Assembly (NCBI GenBank): GCA_002298925.1
Contig: DBMM01000124.1
Span: 1 to 46,281 of the forward strand
Length of the DNA stretch: 46,281 bases
Source: Geobacter sp. UBA698
GTDB taxonomy: Bacteria > Desulfobacterota > Desulfuromonadia > Geobacterales > Pseudopelobacteraceae
Reading direction: 5' to 3'
Shown here piece after piece: positions 16,069 through 23,966 of this stretch. Within the stretch, counting starts at the first letter, position 1, and each line of letters opens with the position of its first letter. The translations under genes and the position numbers were made by a program. The notes under the pieces were generated by a model that had not been told where the DNA came from, did no database searches, and saw only the letters and a program-made list of their open reading frames with translations.

Positions 16069-16190
16069 CTGGAATGCCGGATTCGCGCAGGCGCCGCTTG
16101 CGGCCTAAATGAGCTGTGTTATAGTTTAATTATGCGGGACTGACGCAGTGCTCATCGGGGCGGAGATAACGATTACCAAGGAGGTTTGCC

Positions 16191-16895
16191 ATGCCGGAAA
16201 AAATACTGATACCTTCCATAGACAAGCGGATTGGCACGCTGCTGGAGTACAACCGGCGCAAGGAGCTGGAGGCGGAATCCAAAAGCAGATCCAGGAAGGT
16301 CAAGCCGACCATCACCATTTCCCGTGAATTCGGCTGCGAGGCCTATCCCATGGCCGAGTTCCTGCGGGAGCTGCTGGAGAAGAAGTCCGGAGAATCCTGG
16401 CTGCTGATGGACAAGGCCTTGCTGGATGAGGTGGTCCGCAACCATAACCTTTCGGAGCAGATCATGCATGGACTGGGCGAAAAGACGCGCTTTCTGGACG
16501 AAATTCTGGCAACATTTTCGCCGCGCTGGAAAAGCGAAAAAGATTATTTTCGCCTGCTGTGCCGCCACATCGTCTCTCTGGCCGAGCAGGGCAACGTGAT
16601 CCTGGTCGGGCGGGGCAGCGCCTTCATCACCCACTCGATGAAAAACTGCCACCATTTCCGCATGTTCGCCTCAACTGAATTCAAGATCAACTCCATAGTC
16701 AAGCGCATGGGCATCTCCGCAGATGAGGCGGAGAAGCTGATCAAAACCAAACAGAAACAGCGCGACAATTTTATTCGCGATTTTCTTGACCGGGATGCCC
16801 ATGATCTGAGCGTCTATGACTTGATATTCAACAATGACCGCAATACACCCAAAAAAATCGCCGAAACCATCGTGGGCTATGTGCTGACCTCCTGA
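16191..16895 (+). CDS. Cytidylate kinase-like family protein
   Basis: 234 residues; ATG 16191 has an ideal AAGGAGG site. After about 40 residues of basic linker the core begins TITISREFGCEAYPMAEFL, the start of the cytidylate-kinase-like family, followed by NVILVGRGSAFITH and RDFLDRDAHDLSVYDLIFN. Unlike true Cmk, the nucleotide-binding loop has no GxGK[ST] lysine, so it may not be a standard NMP kinase. The role of this family is unknown. It ends at a bidirectional terminator and is convergent with ubiX. Confidence 0.82.
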   Translation: MPEKILIPSIDKRIGTLLEYNRRKELEAESKSRSRKVKPTITISREFGCEAYPMAEFLRELLEKKSGESWLLMDKALLDEVVRNHNLSEQIMHGLGEKTRFLDEILATFSPRWKSEKDYFRLLCRHIVSLAEQGNVILVGRGSAFITHSMKNCHHFRMFASTEFKINSIVKRMGISADEAEKLIKTKQKQRDNFIRDFLDRDAHDLSVYDLIFNNDRNTPKKIAETIVGYVLTS

Positions 16896-16925
16896 TCGCA
16901 GCGGCGCTGCGGCCATTTCGGATAC

Positions 16926-16954
16926 AAAAAGGGCGCCCCTGCGGACGCCCTTTT
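16926..16954 (+). terminator. Bidirectional Rho-independent terminator
   Basis: AAAAGGGCG ... CGCCCTTTT stem around an inner CC/GG pair, in the 58-nt gap between the convergent cytidylate-kinase-like and ubiX genes. U-runs are present on both strands. Confidence 0.85.
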
Positions 16955-17556
16955 CATTTCCCCCACCGGCGGAACAGTTCATGCTCGATGCCCAACTGGT
17001 CCAGTATTTTCCCCACCATGAAGTCCACCATGTCGTCGATACTCCGCGGTTGCTGGTAAAAGGCGGGCATGGCCGGGATTATGCGCGCACCGGCCCGGGC
17101 CAGGCGGAGCATGTTTTCCAGATGGATCTCGCTGAACGGTGTTTCCCGGGGAACCAGCAGCAGTGGACGGCGCTCCTTGAGCATCACATCCGCCACGCGC
17201 TCGATCAGGTTGGCGGAGATGCCGCAGGCGATGCGCGCCAGGGTGCCCATGCTGCAGGGAACAACGATCATGGCGTCCGGCGCGGCTGATCCGCTGGCCG
17301 CAGCGACAAACAGGTCATCCGGCGCGACCACCCGGATGCCGTCTGCCAGACCGAGCCGGCCGCAGAGCCGTTCCGTGGCGGCTGACGGTTCACCGGACAG
17401 GTCCAGCCCGGTTTCCTCGCGGCAGACCAGCCGGCCGCTGGCGCTGGCCGTAACCGTCAACCGGCAGCCATGGCGCTGCAGCTCCTCGATCAGCCGCAGC
17501 CCGTAGACGGAGCCGGAGGCACCGGTCATGGCCAGAAATATATGCTGCACGTTCAT
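16954..17556 (-). CDS. ubiX: UbiX-family flavin prenyltransferase
   Basis: 200 residues, the usual length. FLAMTGASGSVYGLRLIEEL binds FMN at the N-terminus. MIVVPCSMGTLARIACG, then RRPLLLVPRETPFSEIHLENM and the C-terminal IIPAMPAFYQQP complete the UbiX/Pad1 signature. It makes prenylated FMN, the cofactor of UbiD-type decarboxylases in quinone synthesis. It overlaps the upstream ubiA gene by 4 nt (ATGA), so the two are co-translated. No ubiD gene is in the window. Confidence 0.95.
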   Translation of the reverse strand: MNVQHIFLAMTGASGSVYGLRLIEELQRHGCRLTVTASASGRLVCREETGLDLSGEPSAATERLCGRLGLADGIRVVAPDDLFVAAASGSAAPDAMIVVPCSMGTLARIACGISANLIERVADVMLKERRPLLLVPRETPFSEIHLENMLRLARAGARIIPAMPAFYQQPRSIDDMVDFMVGKILDQLGIEHELFRRWGK

Positions 17557-18440
17557 GGCTGCCTCGTCAGGATATCGGCCGCGGTGCTGGCCAGAATCAC
17601 CAGGCTGATGTAGCCGTTCATGTTGAAAAAGGCCGCGTCCAGCTTGTCCAGGTTGCCGTCTCGCAGCAGCCAGTGCTCATACAGCAGCATGGCTGCCGTC
17701 ATCAGGATGCCGGCCATGAACAGGGCGCCCAGCTTCATGGTCACAAACAGACCCAGCAGCAGAGCCAGCATGACCAGGTGGAACAGGCGTGCCGCCCAGA
17801 GGGAACCCTCCACCCCCAGCGCCACCGGTATGGAGTGCAGACCGGAGCGGCGGTCAAATTCCAGATCCTGCAGGGCGTAGAGGATGTCGAAGCCGGCCAC
17901 CCAGAACAGCACCGCGCCGCCCAGGATCAGGGCCGGGGCCTCAACGCTGCCGCGGATGGCAATCCAGGCTCCGATGGGGGCCGCGGCCAGGCAGATGCCC
18001 AGCACCACGTGGGCCAGGGCGGTAAAGCGCTTGCAATAGGAGTACAGCACCAGGAAGAATAGCGCCAGGGGCGACAGCAGCAGGCAGAGCGGATTGAGGC
18101 GGCTGGCCGCCAGCAGCAGCAGGGCCAGGGACAGCAGGATGAATACCAGTGTCGTACCCTTGCTGATCAGGCCGGCCGGGATGGCGCGAACGGCGGTGCG
18201 AGGGTTGCGGGCGTCGATTTCGGCATCGATCAGGCGGTTCATCCCCATGGCCGCCGTGCGGGCACCGACCATGGCCAGGATGATCCAGAGCAGCTGCCTG
18301 CCGTCGGGCAGTCCGCCGGCCGCCAGCAGTGCGCCGGACAGGGCAAAGGGCAGCGCAAAGACGGTGTGGGAGAATTTGATCATCTCCAGAAAGACGATGA
18401 CTTTGCGCACCAGTCCGGTCTGCTGTTGGGAGTCACTCAT
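17553..18440 (-). CDS. ubiA: UbiA-family prenyltransferase (4-hydroxybenzoate or futalosine-pathway type)
   Basis: 295 residues from ATG 18440, which overlaps the end of the lipoprotein gene by 8 nt; an upstream in-frame start at 18461 is less likely. About eight TM segments carry two Asp-rich motifs: MNRLIDAEIDARNPRT (first) and LQDLEFDRRSGLHSIP (second), which bind Mg2+-prenyl diphosphate. The enzyme attaches the prenyl tail to the quinone head group in the inner membrane. In menaquinone-only anaerobes the same family serves the futalosine route (MqnP); the sequence alone does not tell which. The ubiA-ubiX pairing supports quinone synthesis. Confidence 0.93.
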   Translation of the reverse strand: MSDSQQQTGLVRKVIVFLEMIKFSHTVFALPFALSGALLAAGGLPDGRQLLWIILAMVGARTAAMGMNRLIDAEIDARNPRTAVRAIPAGLISKGTTLVFILLSLALLLLAASRLNPLCLLLSPLALFFLVLYSYCKRFTALAHVVLGICLAAAPIGAWIAIRGSVEAPALILGGAVLFWVAGFDILYALQDLEFDRRSGLHSIPVALGVEGSLWAARLFHLVMLALLLGLFVTMKLGALFMAGILMTAAMLLYEHWLLRDGNLDKLDAAFFNMNGYISLVILASTAADILTRQP

Positions 18441-18951
18441 TGCAGGTCCGTGCGATGGCATCGGACACCTCCTTCAGTTCTGCTGTCAGGCGATTATTGT
18501 CGAACATGCCGGGATATTCCTCATAGGGGTAATGCTTGTTCATGGTCATGACCTGTCCATCAAGTCCATAGGCATAGCTGGATCTGATTTCATAATTATG
18601 GGGTGAAAGCGTGACGGTGGTCCTGCCGTCCGTGACCGAGACCGTGACCTGAAGCTGGGTATAGTATTTGCGCCCGCCGGCCGGCTGGCCGAAACCGGTG
18701 TCGGTGGAAAAGTGCCAGGGTGCGGTGATCAGGGTCGCTCCATTGCTCTCTTCGGCAATAATCCGCAGCTGGCGTTCATCTTCCAGTAGCTTTCTGATGC
18801 GGCGCAAGGCCTCGGCCGGAGACTGCCCGACGGTTAATACCGGCGACTCGATTTTTTCGGCAACAGCCCGCATGTGGTAGCAGGCCGTGAGCGGTAGCGG
18901 CAGCAGAACCGCCAGAATCAACACCATGATCCTAGTCAAGGCCGTACTCAT
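18433..18951 (-). CDS. Putative lipoprotein, unknown function
   Basis: 172 residues from ATG 18951 (in-frame codons upstream lie in another gene). A signal peptide (TRIMVLILAVLLPLPL) ends in lipobox LTAC. The mature part contains RRIRKLLEDERQLRIIAEESNG and a beta-rich section (YYTQLQVTVSVTDGRTTVTL) that resembles small DUF-type periplasmic domains, but I cannot name one. It overlaps ubiA by 8 nt and the preceding small gene by 20 nt, so it is part of this operon. Function not inferred. Confidence 0.75.
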   Translation of the reverse strand: MSTALTRIMVLILAVLLPLPLTACYHMRAVAEKIESPVLTVGQSPAEALRRIRKLLEDERQLRIIAEESNGATLITAPWHFSTDTGFGQPAGGRKYYTQLQVTVSVTDGRTTVTLSPHNYEIRSSYAYGLDGQVMTMNKHYPYEEYPGMFDNNRLTAELKEVSDAIARTCNE

Positions 18952-19213
18952 GCCGGCGGTGCGCCACCCGTAGCAGTAAGGTTTTGTGCGGCGCAGCTGT
19001 CTCACTTACCATGCCGGGCCGCGGATTTTCAAGGGAAATGATGGCGCTCTGGTGGTAGAGCCACTGCAGCGCCGGACCACCGCCGGCGGATTTGCAGACC
19101 CGGTCGCTGACGGCGGCGCCCTCGAGCAGCGGATCGGTTTCGGCCTGGATGCGGCTGAGTTCGTGGTTGGCTTTGAGGAGAGCTTTGAATTGGTGGAGGC
19201 CGTTCACAGACAT
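18932..19213 (-). CDS. Small conserved-looking hypothetical protein
   Basis: 93 residues, no signal peptide or TM segment. A helical N-terminal half (FKALLKANHELSRIQAETDP) is followed by SDRVCKSAGGGPALQWLYHQ, and a basic end with LLLRVAHRRHEYGLD. The amino-acid pattern looks coding and the frame is tightly packed against the lipoprotein gene (20-nt overlap). No recognised family. Confidence 0.5.
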   Translation of the reverse strand: MSVNGLHQFKALLKANHELSRIQAETDPLLEGAAVSDRVCKSAGGGPALQWLYHQSAIISLENPRPGMVSETAAPHKTLLLRVAHRRHEYGLD

Positions 19214-19385
19214 GGAAAAACTATATCAGCTTTCAGGCGTTTTTGCAGGCTTTATCAGCGGAGGAACGAGGGCTTGACCGGGATGCGGGGGGGGGGCACT
19301 GATCCTCTGGGGCGGGAGCGCGGACAAGAGGGGAGTTTGGCAGGCCGACGCATTTATGAGCTATTACAGAGGAGCTCTTTTCCAA

Positions 19386-20666
19386 CTACCCCAGCGCCTG
19401 CACAATCCCCTCCGCCGCTCTGATGCCACTGGCCCAGGCTCCGGTTATGCCGCGCGATGTCCCGGCGCCGTCGCCGATCATGTAGAGGTGGTCGCTGACC
19501 CGGAAATGGTGGTCGATGAAGGTCGGCTTATTGGCGTACATCTTGATTTCGGGGTAGTACATGATCGTGCTGGGATGGAGTACACCGGGGATGATGGTGT
19601 CGAGTTTCTTGAGGGCCGCCCAGATGTGGCGCATGATCTTGGCCGGCACCGCCAGTCCCAGGTCACCGGCGGTCACCGGGCAGGTGGGGCGGAAGGAGTA
19701 GAGATCGTCGTTGAAGGTCTCGGCCGTGGAGCGCTTTCCCATCCTGAAATCCCCGACCCGCTGCATGAGCGGCCGGCCGCCGCCGATCTCGTGGGCCAGA
19801 CGACCGAGAAACAGGGCCATCTGGTGGCCGCTGCGGACCGGAGCCTTCAGGCCGATGGTCTTGAGCAGCGCGAAATTTACCAGGTTGTTGCCGGTCCGCT
19901 CCGCGGACAGGGCGTGGCCGTTGACGATACTGAAATCCTGGTAGCGCTCCAGCACCACACGGGCGTGTCCCGAATTGGTGCAGAAGGTGCGGACGCCGTC
20001 CGGAAAGTAGAACTTGGGATCGTAGTAGTCCCTGACAATCGGGTAGTTGTCCAGGGTGGTTTCGACCCGGATGCCCACATCGACGATGTTGTCGATGTAG
20101 GTGATGCCGGACCGTTCCATGACCTGCTGCAGGAAACCGAAACCCTTGCGCCCCGGCGCCACGATTACGCGATCAGCACGGAGGCGCTCGGTGTTGTCCA
20201 GGGTGACCTCCGCCCCGCTGCTCTCCTCCCGGATGTCGGTTACCTCGCGCTCCAGCATGATGCGGACTCCGCGGGTGACCAGTTCGTCCATCAGCCGCCG
20301 GATCAGGAGTTTGCTCCGGTCGGTGCCGACGTGGGCCTGGCGGATGTCGTAGAGGGTGGCACCGATCCGTTCGGCCCGTCGGCGGTAGACATCAATATTG
20401 TGCTGTGTTTTGAAGACGGGCTGGAGCTTCTGCTCCACCAGCGGCAACAGCCGCTCGGCCTCTTCCCTGGTCCAGTACTCTTCGGCAAAGCCGATGGGGT
20501 AGGAATAGTTCTGCTTGCAGTCGTTCAAAAGCCCGCCGGAGCAGATGCGTTCCCTGTCGATCATCAGGAGGGAGAGTGCGGGCAGGTGGTCGCTGAGATG
20601 AAAGGCGGCCCCCAGGGCTGCGGGGCCGGTGCCGATGAGAATAACATCGTAGTGATCGGATGCCAT
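19386..20666 (-). CDS. FAD-dependent dehydrogenase (COG2509-like)
   Basis: 426 residues. The N-terminal Rossmann motif VILIGTGPAALGAAFHLSD binds FAD; CSGGLLNDCKQNYSYPIGF, ADRVIVAPGRKG and the C-terminal MYMIGDGAG-like stretch (YMIGDGAGTSRGITGAWASG) complete the flavoprotein pattern. The overall layout, with a central domain containing KFYFPDGVRTFCTNSGHARV, resembles the uncharacterised FAD-dependent dehydrogenase group COG2509. The substrate is unknown. It lies between a small hypothetical gene and glgA on the same strand, 30 nt after glgA's end. Confidence 0.88.
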   Translation of the reverse strand: MASDHYDVILIGTGPAALGAAFHLSDHLPALSLLMIDRERICSGGLLNDCKQNYSYPIGFAEEYWTREEAERLLPLVEQKLQPVFKTQHNIDVYRRRAERIGATLYDIRQAHVGTDRSKLLIRRLMDELVTRGVRIMLEREVTDIREESSGAEVTLDNTERLRADRVIVAPGRKGFGFLQQVMERSGITYIDNIVDVGIRVETTLDNYPIVRDYYDPKFYFPDGVRTFCTNSGHARVVLERYQDFSIVNGHALSAERTGNNLVNFALLKTIGLKAPVRSGHQMALFLGRLAHEIGGGRPLMQRVGDFRMGKRSTAETFNDDLYSFRPTCPVTAGDLGLAVPAKIMRHIWAALKKLDTIIPGVLHPSTIMYYPEIKMYANKPTFIDHHFRVSDHLYMIGDGAGTSRGITGAWASGIRAAEGIVQALG

Positions 20667-20696
20667 GGGCGGATCTCCGGAATAGCGGTGCCGCTG

Positions 20697-22214
20697 TTAG
20701 CCCCCGAAGCGGTTGCGGTAGTACTCGGCCCCGCGTCGGCGCAGGATGGCCAAGCGGTAGAGTTCGTCGTATTTGTGGGCGGCCGTCTCCCAGGTGAAGC
20801 GCTTTTTCATGCCATTTTTGCGCAGGGCGGCCAGCCCCTTGGGGTTGTTGAAGAAGGTCCAGGCCGCCCAGCCGACCGTGTCGAACAGGGCCGTGGCGGT
20901 ATGGTTCCAGAACTTGAAGCCATCGCCGGTCAGGGTGGCCTCGTTGAAGTTTTCGACGCTGTCGTCCAGGCCGCCGGTGGCCCGCACGATGGGCGGGGTG
21001 CCGTAGGCCAGGGAGTACATCTGGTTCAGGCCGCACGGTTCGAAGGCCGACGGCATGACGAAGAAGTCGGCCCCGGCCTCAACCTGGTGGGCCAGGGCTT
21101 CGTTGTAGCCGATGTAGCAGGCAAACTTCTGCGGGTACAGGGCGGCGATGTCGCCGAAATAGAAATGGGCCCACGGCTCGCCATTGCCCACCAGTACGAA
21201 CTGGCAATCCATCTCCAGGATGCGGTGAATGGCCTCGGCCAGCAGGTCGGTGCCCTTCTGTTTGACCATGCGCGAGACAACCCCGAATAGCGGCACATCA
21301 TCACGCTGGGGCAGTCCCAGGGTGACCTGCAGGTCGCGCTTACAGGCGGCCTTGCCCTTCTTGACGGTCTTGGCCGTGAAATTGGCGGCAATGAACGGGT
21401 CGCTGGCCGGGTTCCAGTCGTCATAATCGACGCCGTTCAGGATACCGCTCAACTCCGTGGCGCGCTCCCGCACCACCTCTTCCAAGCCCCAGCCGTAGTC
21501 GTGGGTCTGGATCTCATGGGCATAGCCCTGGCTGACCGTGTTCAGCAGGGTGGCGTGATACAGCCCCCCCTTGAGCAGGTTGACCTGGTCATCCTTTTCC
21601 AGCTCCAGGTAGTTGAAGTGTTTCCAGCCGACGCCCAGCACCTCCATCAGTCCGGGATAGAAATTACCCTGGTGCTGCATGTTGTGCAGGGTCAGCAGCG
21701 AGGCGGCTGCACCCACGTATCGGTCGTGGAGGTAGGAGGTGTTCAGCAGCACCGGGATAACGGCGGTATGCCAGTCGTGGACATGGAGCACGTCCGGCGT
21801 GAAATCCAGCATCTTGCAGAGTTCCAGCGCCCCCTTGGAAAGGAACACGAAACGGTTGTCGTTATCCAGGTACCCCTGGCCATCCTGCTGGTACAGTCCG
21901 GAACGGCCATAATAAGTCTCGTGATCCAGGAAGTAGATCGGCACGTCGCTGCCCGGCAGGCGCCCCTCATAGACCCCGCAGTACTGGTGTCCGATGATGC
22001 CCATCGGTACCACCAGCGTGCCGGGCAGCAGCCGCAGGCCATATTTTTCACGGTTGACCGAGTAGTAGCGGGGGATCACCACTCGAACATCGTGACCCAG
22101 GGCGGACAGATATTTGGGCAGGGCTCCCACCACATCCCCCAGCCCCCCTTCTTTGGCGAAGGGGGCGGCTTCCGAGGCGACGAACAGGATCGACAGTTTT
22201 TGAGGGCGCTTCAT
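20697..22214 (-). CDS. glgA: Glycogen synthase (ADP/UDP-glucose, GT5)
   Basis: 505 residues. GT5 hallmarks: KEGGLGDVVGALPK at the N-terminus binds nucleotide sugar; HVHDWHTAVIP; VSRMVKQKGTDLL; and the C-terminal EPCGLNQMYSLAYGTPPIVRATGG loop. It extends alpha-1,4-glucan chains from ADP- or UDP-glucose. It is followed by the flavoprotein gene and preceded 18 nt upstream by transaldolase, so carbon-storage and pentose-phosphate genes are in one directional set. No glgB or glgC is in the window. Confidence 0.95.
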   Translation of the reverse strand: MKRPQKLSILFVASEAAPFAKEGGLGDVVGALPKYLSALGHDVRVVIPRYYSVNREKYGLRLLPGTLVVPMGIIGHQYCGVYEGRLPGSDVPIYFLDHETYYGRSGLYQQDGQGYLDNDNRFVFLSKGALELCKMLDFTPDVLHVHDWHTAVIPVLLNTSYLHDRYVGAAASLLTLHNMQHQGNFYPGLMEVLGVGWKHFNYLELEKDDQVNLLKGGLYHATLLNTVSQGYAHEIQTHDYGWGLEEVVRERATELSGILNGVDYDDWNPASDPFIAANFTAKTVKKGKAACKRDLQVTLGLPQRDDVPLFGVVSRMVKQKGTDLLAEAIHRILEMDCQFVLVGNGEPWAHFYFGDIAALYPQKFACYIGYNEALAHQVEAGADFFVMPSAFEPCGLNQMYSLAYGTPPIVRATGGLDDSVENFNEATLTGDGFKFWNHTATALFDTVGWAAWTFFNNPKGLAALRKNGMKKRFTWETAAHKYDELYRLAILRRRGAEYYRNRFGG

Positions 22215-22231
22215 GCTTGCTCCGGGAAGTA

Positions 22232-22876
22232 TTATTTCGGCACGCTTTCCCAGTCAGCCAGAAATTTCTGGATACCGGCGTCTGTCAAGGGGTGTTTGGC
22301 CAACTGGATCATGACCGAGTAGGGGATGGTGGCGATATCGGCGCCGATCAGGGCCGAGTCCAGAACGTGGATCGGATTGCGCACGCTGGCCACGATGATC
22401 TCGCTCATGTAGCCGTAGTTGTCGAAGATGGTGCGGATCTCTTCGATGATGCCCATGCCGTTTTGGGAGATGTCGTCGAGGCGGCCCACAAAGGGGGAAA
22501 CATAGCTGGCGCCGGCTTTGGCGGCCAGGAGCGCCTGCATGGGGGTGAAGATCAGGGTCACATTGGTCTTGATTCCCAGGGCGGTCAGGGCATGGGTGGC
22601 CTTGAGACCGTCCGGTGTCATGGGCACCTTGACCACGATGTTTTTGTGGATCTTGGCCAGCTCCTTGGCTTCCTTGAGCATCCCCTTGGCATCCAGGGCG
22701 ATGACTTCGGCCGAGATCGGGCCGTCGACGATGGAGACGATCTCCTTGATGACATCCTTGAATTTGCGACCGGATTTGGCGATCAGTGATGGATTGGTGG
22801 TGACTCCGTCCACTAGACCGAGTTCGTGGGCTTCGCGGATTTCGCGAACATCTGCTGTGTCGATAAAAAATTTCAT
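22232..22876 (-). CDS. tal: Transaldolase (short, TalC/Fsa type)
   Basis: 214 residues, the short class-I form. KFFIDTADVREIREA at the N-terminus, GVTTNPSLIAKSG, the Schiff-base lysine in IVVKVPMTPDG, NVTLIFTPMQALLAAKAGASYVSPFVGR and the C-terminal EIIVASVRNP are all typical. It is a cytosolic decamer-forming enzyme moving a dihydroxyacetone unit between sugar phosphates, or acting as fructose-6-phosphate aldolase; the subtype is not decidable by eye. Confidence 0.93.
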   Translation of the reverse strand: MKFFIDTADVREIREAHELGLVDGVTTNPSLIAKSGRKFKDVIKEIVSIVDGPISAEVIALDAKGMLKEAKELAKIHKNIVVKVPMTPDGLKATHALTALGIKTNVTLIFTPMQALLAAKAGASYVSPFVGRLDDISQNGMGIIEEIRTIFDNYGYMSEIIVASVRNPIHVLDSALIGADIATIPYSVMIQLAKHPLTDAGIQKFLADWESVPK

Positions 22877-22888
22877 GCTTTCCTCCGA

Positions 22889-23149
22889 TTAGGGTGATGT
22901 ATGGTCAAGCTGTTCGCGGAACTTTTCAAGGCAGGCGTGGGAGCAGAAGAAATGGCGCTGCCCCTCGAGCCTGCCGATGACAGCGTCTTCTTCGGATACA
23001 TAGACACCGCAGACAGGATCACGGTGGGTGGTCGTGGCCTCGCCCCGCTCCCGGGTCTGACCGGTAACGCTTTTTTTCGGGCGGGTCAAGGAGCTGATAA
23101 TCCGGTAGCCGATGTAAATCAGCAGCCCCCAGATGAGTAATCGTGTCAC
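22889..23149 (-). CDS. YHS-domain membrane-anchored small protein
   Basis: 86 residues from a GTG start (23149) with AAGGA upstream. An N-terminal TM segment (LLIWGLLIYIGYRIISSL) is followed by a basic linker and a C-terminal YHS/TRASH-like domain: RDPVCGVYV ... FFCSHACLEKF, with Cys residues placed for metal binding. YHS domains occur on metal-related and phenol hydroxylase proteins; role here unknown. It sits 12 nt upstream of the transaldolase gene. Confidence 0.82.
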   Translation of the reverse strand: MTRLLIWGLLIYIGYRIISSLTRPKKSVTGQTRERGEATTTHRDPVCGVYVSEEDAVIGRLEGQRHFFCSHACLEKFREQLDHTSP

Positions 23150-23165
23150 AATCAGGATCCTTTGC

Positions 23166-23654
23166 TCAGATTTTGCGCACAGTCTCGTCGGACGTAAGGC
23201 CGGCCAGCAGTTGCCGGATGCTTTGGCCCAACAGCGGATGCAGCAGGTCCGGGGCCAGGTCGCATAGCGGCTGCAGCACGAAGCGCCTCTCCGCCAGACG
23301 CGGATGGGGCAGCGTCAGGTCGCAGCTGTCGACAACCTGATCGCCGTACAGCAGCAGGTCGAGGTCGATGGTGCGTGGACCCCAGTGCTGGTCCCGTTTG
23401 CGTTTGAAAATCACACTTTCAATATGCTGAAGATTGTGCAGCAGTTCATGGGGGGGCTGCTTGGTGGAAAGCCGCAGGACGGCGTTGAAGAAGAAGGGCT
23501 GGTCACTGACACCCACCGGTGATGTCTCGTAAAAGGGTGATAGTCCGGTCACCTTGCCTGCCGGTAATCTGCCGATTTCAGCAACCGCCCGCAGCAGGTT
23601 CAGTTCGCGGTCCCCCAGGTTGGAGCCAAGGGCAATGTAGGCGTCAGTTTGCAC
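23166..23654 (-). CDS. folK: 2-amino-4-hydroxy-6-hydroxymethyldihydropteridine diphosphokinase
   Basis: 162 residues from GTG 23654, chosen because the family starts directly at AYIALGSNLGDRELNLL and because the in-frame ATG at 23732 falls inside a terminator stem. Signatures: VTGLSPFYETSPVG, QPPHELLHNLQHIE, HWGPRTIDLDLLLYGD and LTLPHPRLAERRFVLQPL. It transfers pyrophosphate to the pterin on the way to folate. Its 70-nt leader follows the putative small-RNA terminator. Confidence 0.92.
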   Translation of the reverse strand: MQTDAYIALGSNLGDRELNLLRAVAEIGRLPAGKVTGLSPFYETSPVGVSDQPFFFNAVLRLSTKQPPHELLHNLQHIESVIFKRKRDQHWGPRTIDLDLLLYGDQVVDSCDLTLPHPRLAERRFVLQPLCDLAPDLLHPLLGQSIRQLLAGLTSDETVRKI

Positions 23655-23723
23655 ATTAAGATTAAAGCACAACCGGCCGATGGCGTCAACCGCACTGTGC
23701 TGTATACGGATGCCGGTCTGGAC

Positions 23724-23795
23724 AAAAAACACCCTGGCAACTAGGAGGGAAAGTTACCAGGGCAGATGAGAGTCTGTTACGACTCTCGCAACCCT
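23724..23795 (-). ncRNA. Putative 72-nt small RNA or attenuator with two hairpins and terminator
   Basis: From the likely start at 23795 the minus strand gives a 7-bp hairpin GAGAGTC/GACTCTC (23768-23774 with 23781-23787, loop of 6) and then an 11-bp hairpin (23732-23742 with 23752-23762) followed by six U (23724-23729). One pair of the second stem is G:U only when read as minus-strand RNA and would be a C-A mismatch on the other strand, which supports this orientation. The second loop reads UUCCCUCCU, an anti-Shine-Dalgarno-like sequence. It could be a free small RNA or a terminator-attenuator upstream of folK. No ORF fits inside. Confidence 0.55.
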
Positions 23796-23800
23796 TATTT

Positions 23801-23829
23801 CTATAATCAGTATACCAGACAGTTGTCAA
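23801..23829 (-). promoter_or_regulatory. Near-consensus sigma70 promoter for the putative small RNA
   Basis: Minus strand TTGACA (23824-23829), 17-bp spacer, TTATAG (23801-23806). It lies in the 312-nt gap between the epimerase and folK genes, which otherwise holds no gene. Confidence 0.7.
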
Positions 23830-23966
23830 GATTACAACGTGGTATCCCCTAACACCCTGACTGCTGGAGGGAAAAAGGCGATTTCTTTATTTGAACTGTA
23901 GGGTAAACGCCAGGGGCGGGTTCGGCCGGCTGCCGGTGTGTCGGCGCTATCGGCTCGGCAGAACGG

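Noticed and set aside
19356..21290. A 644-codon open frame on the plus strand
   Set aside because: It runs antisense through two clearly real genes (COG2509 flavoprotein and glgA); such long antisense frames are common in high-GC DNA and it shows no domain.
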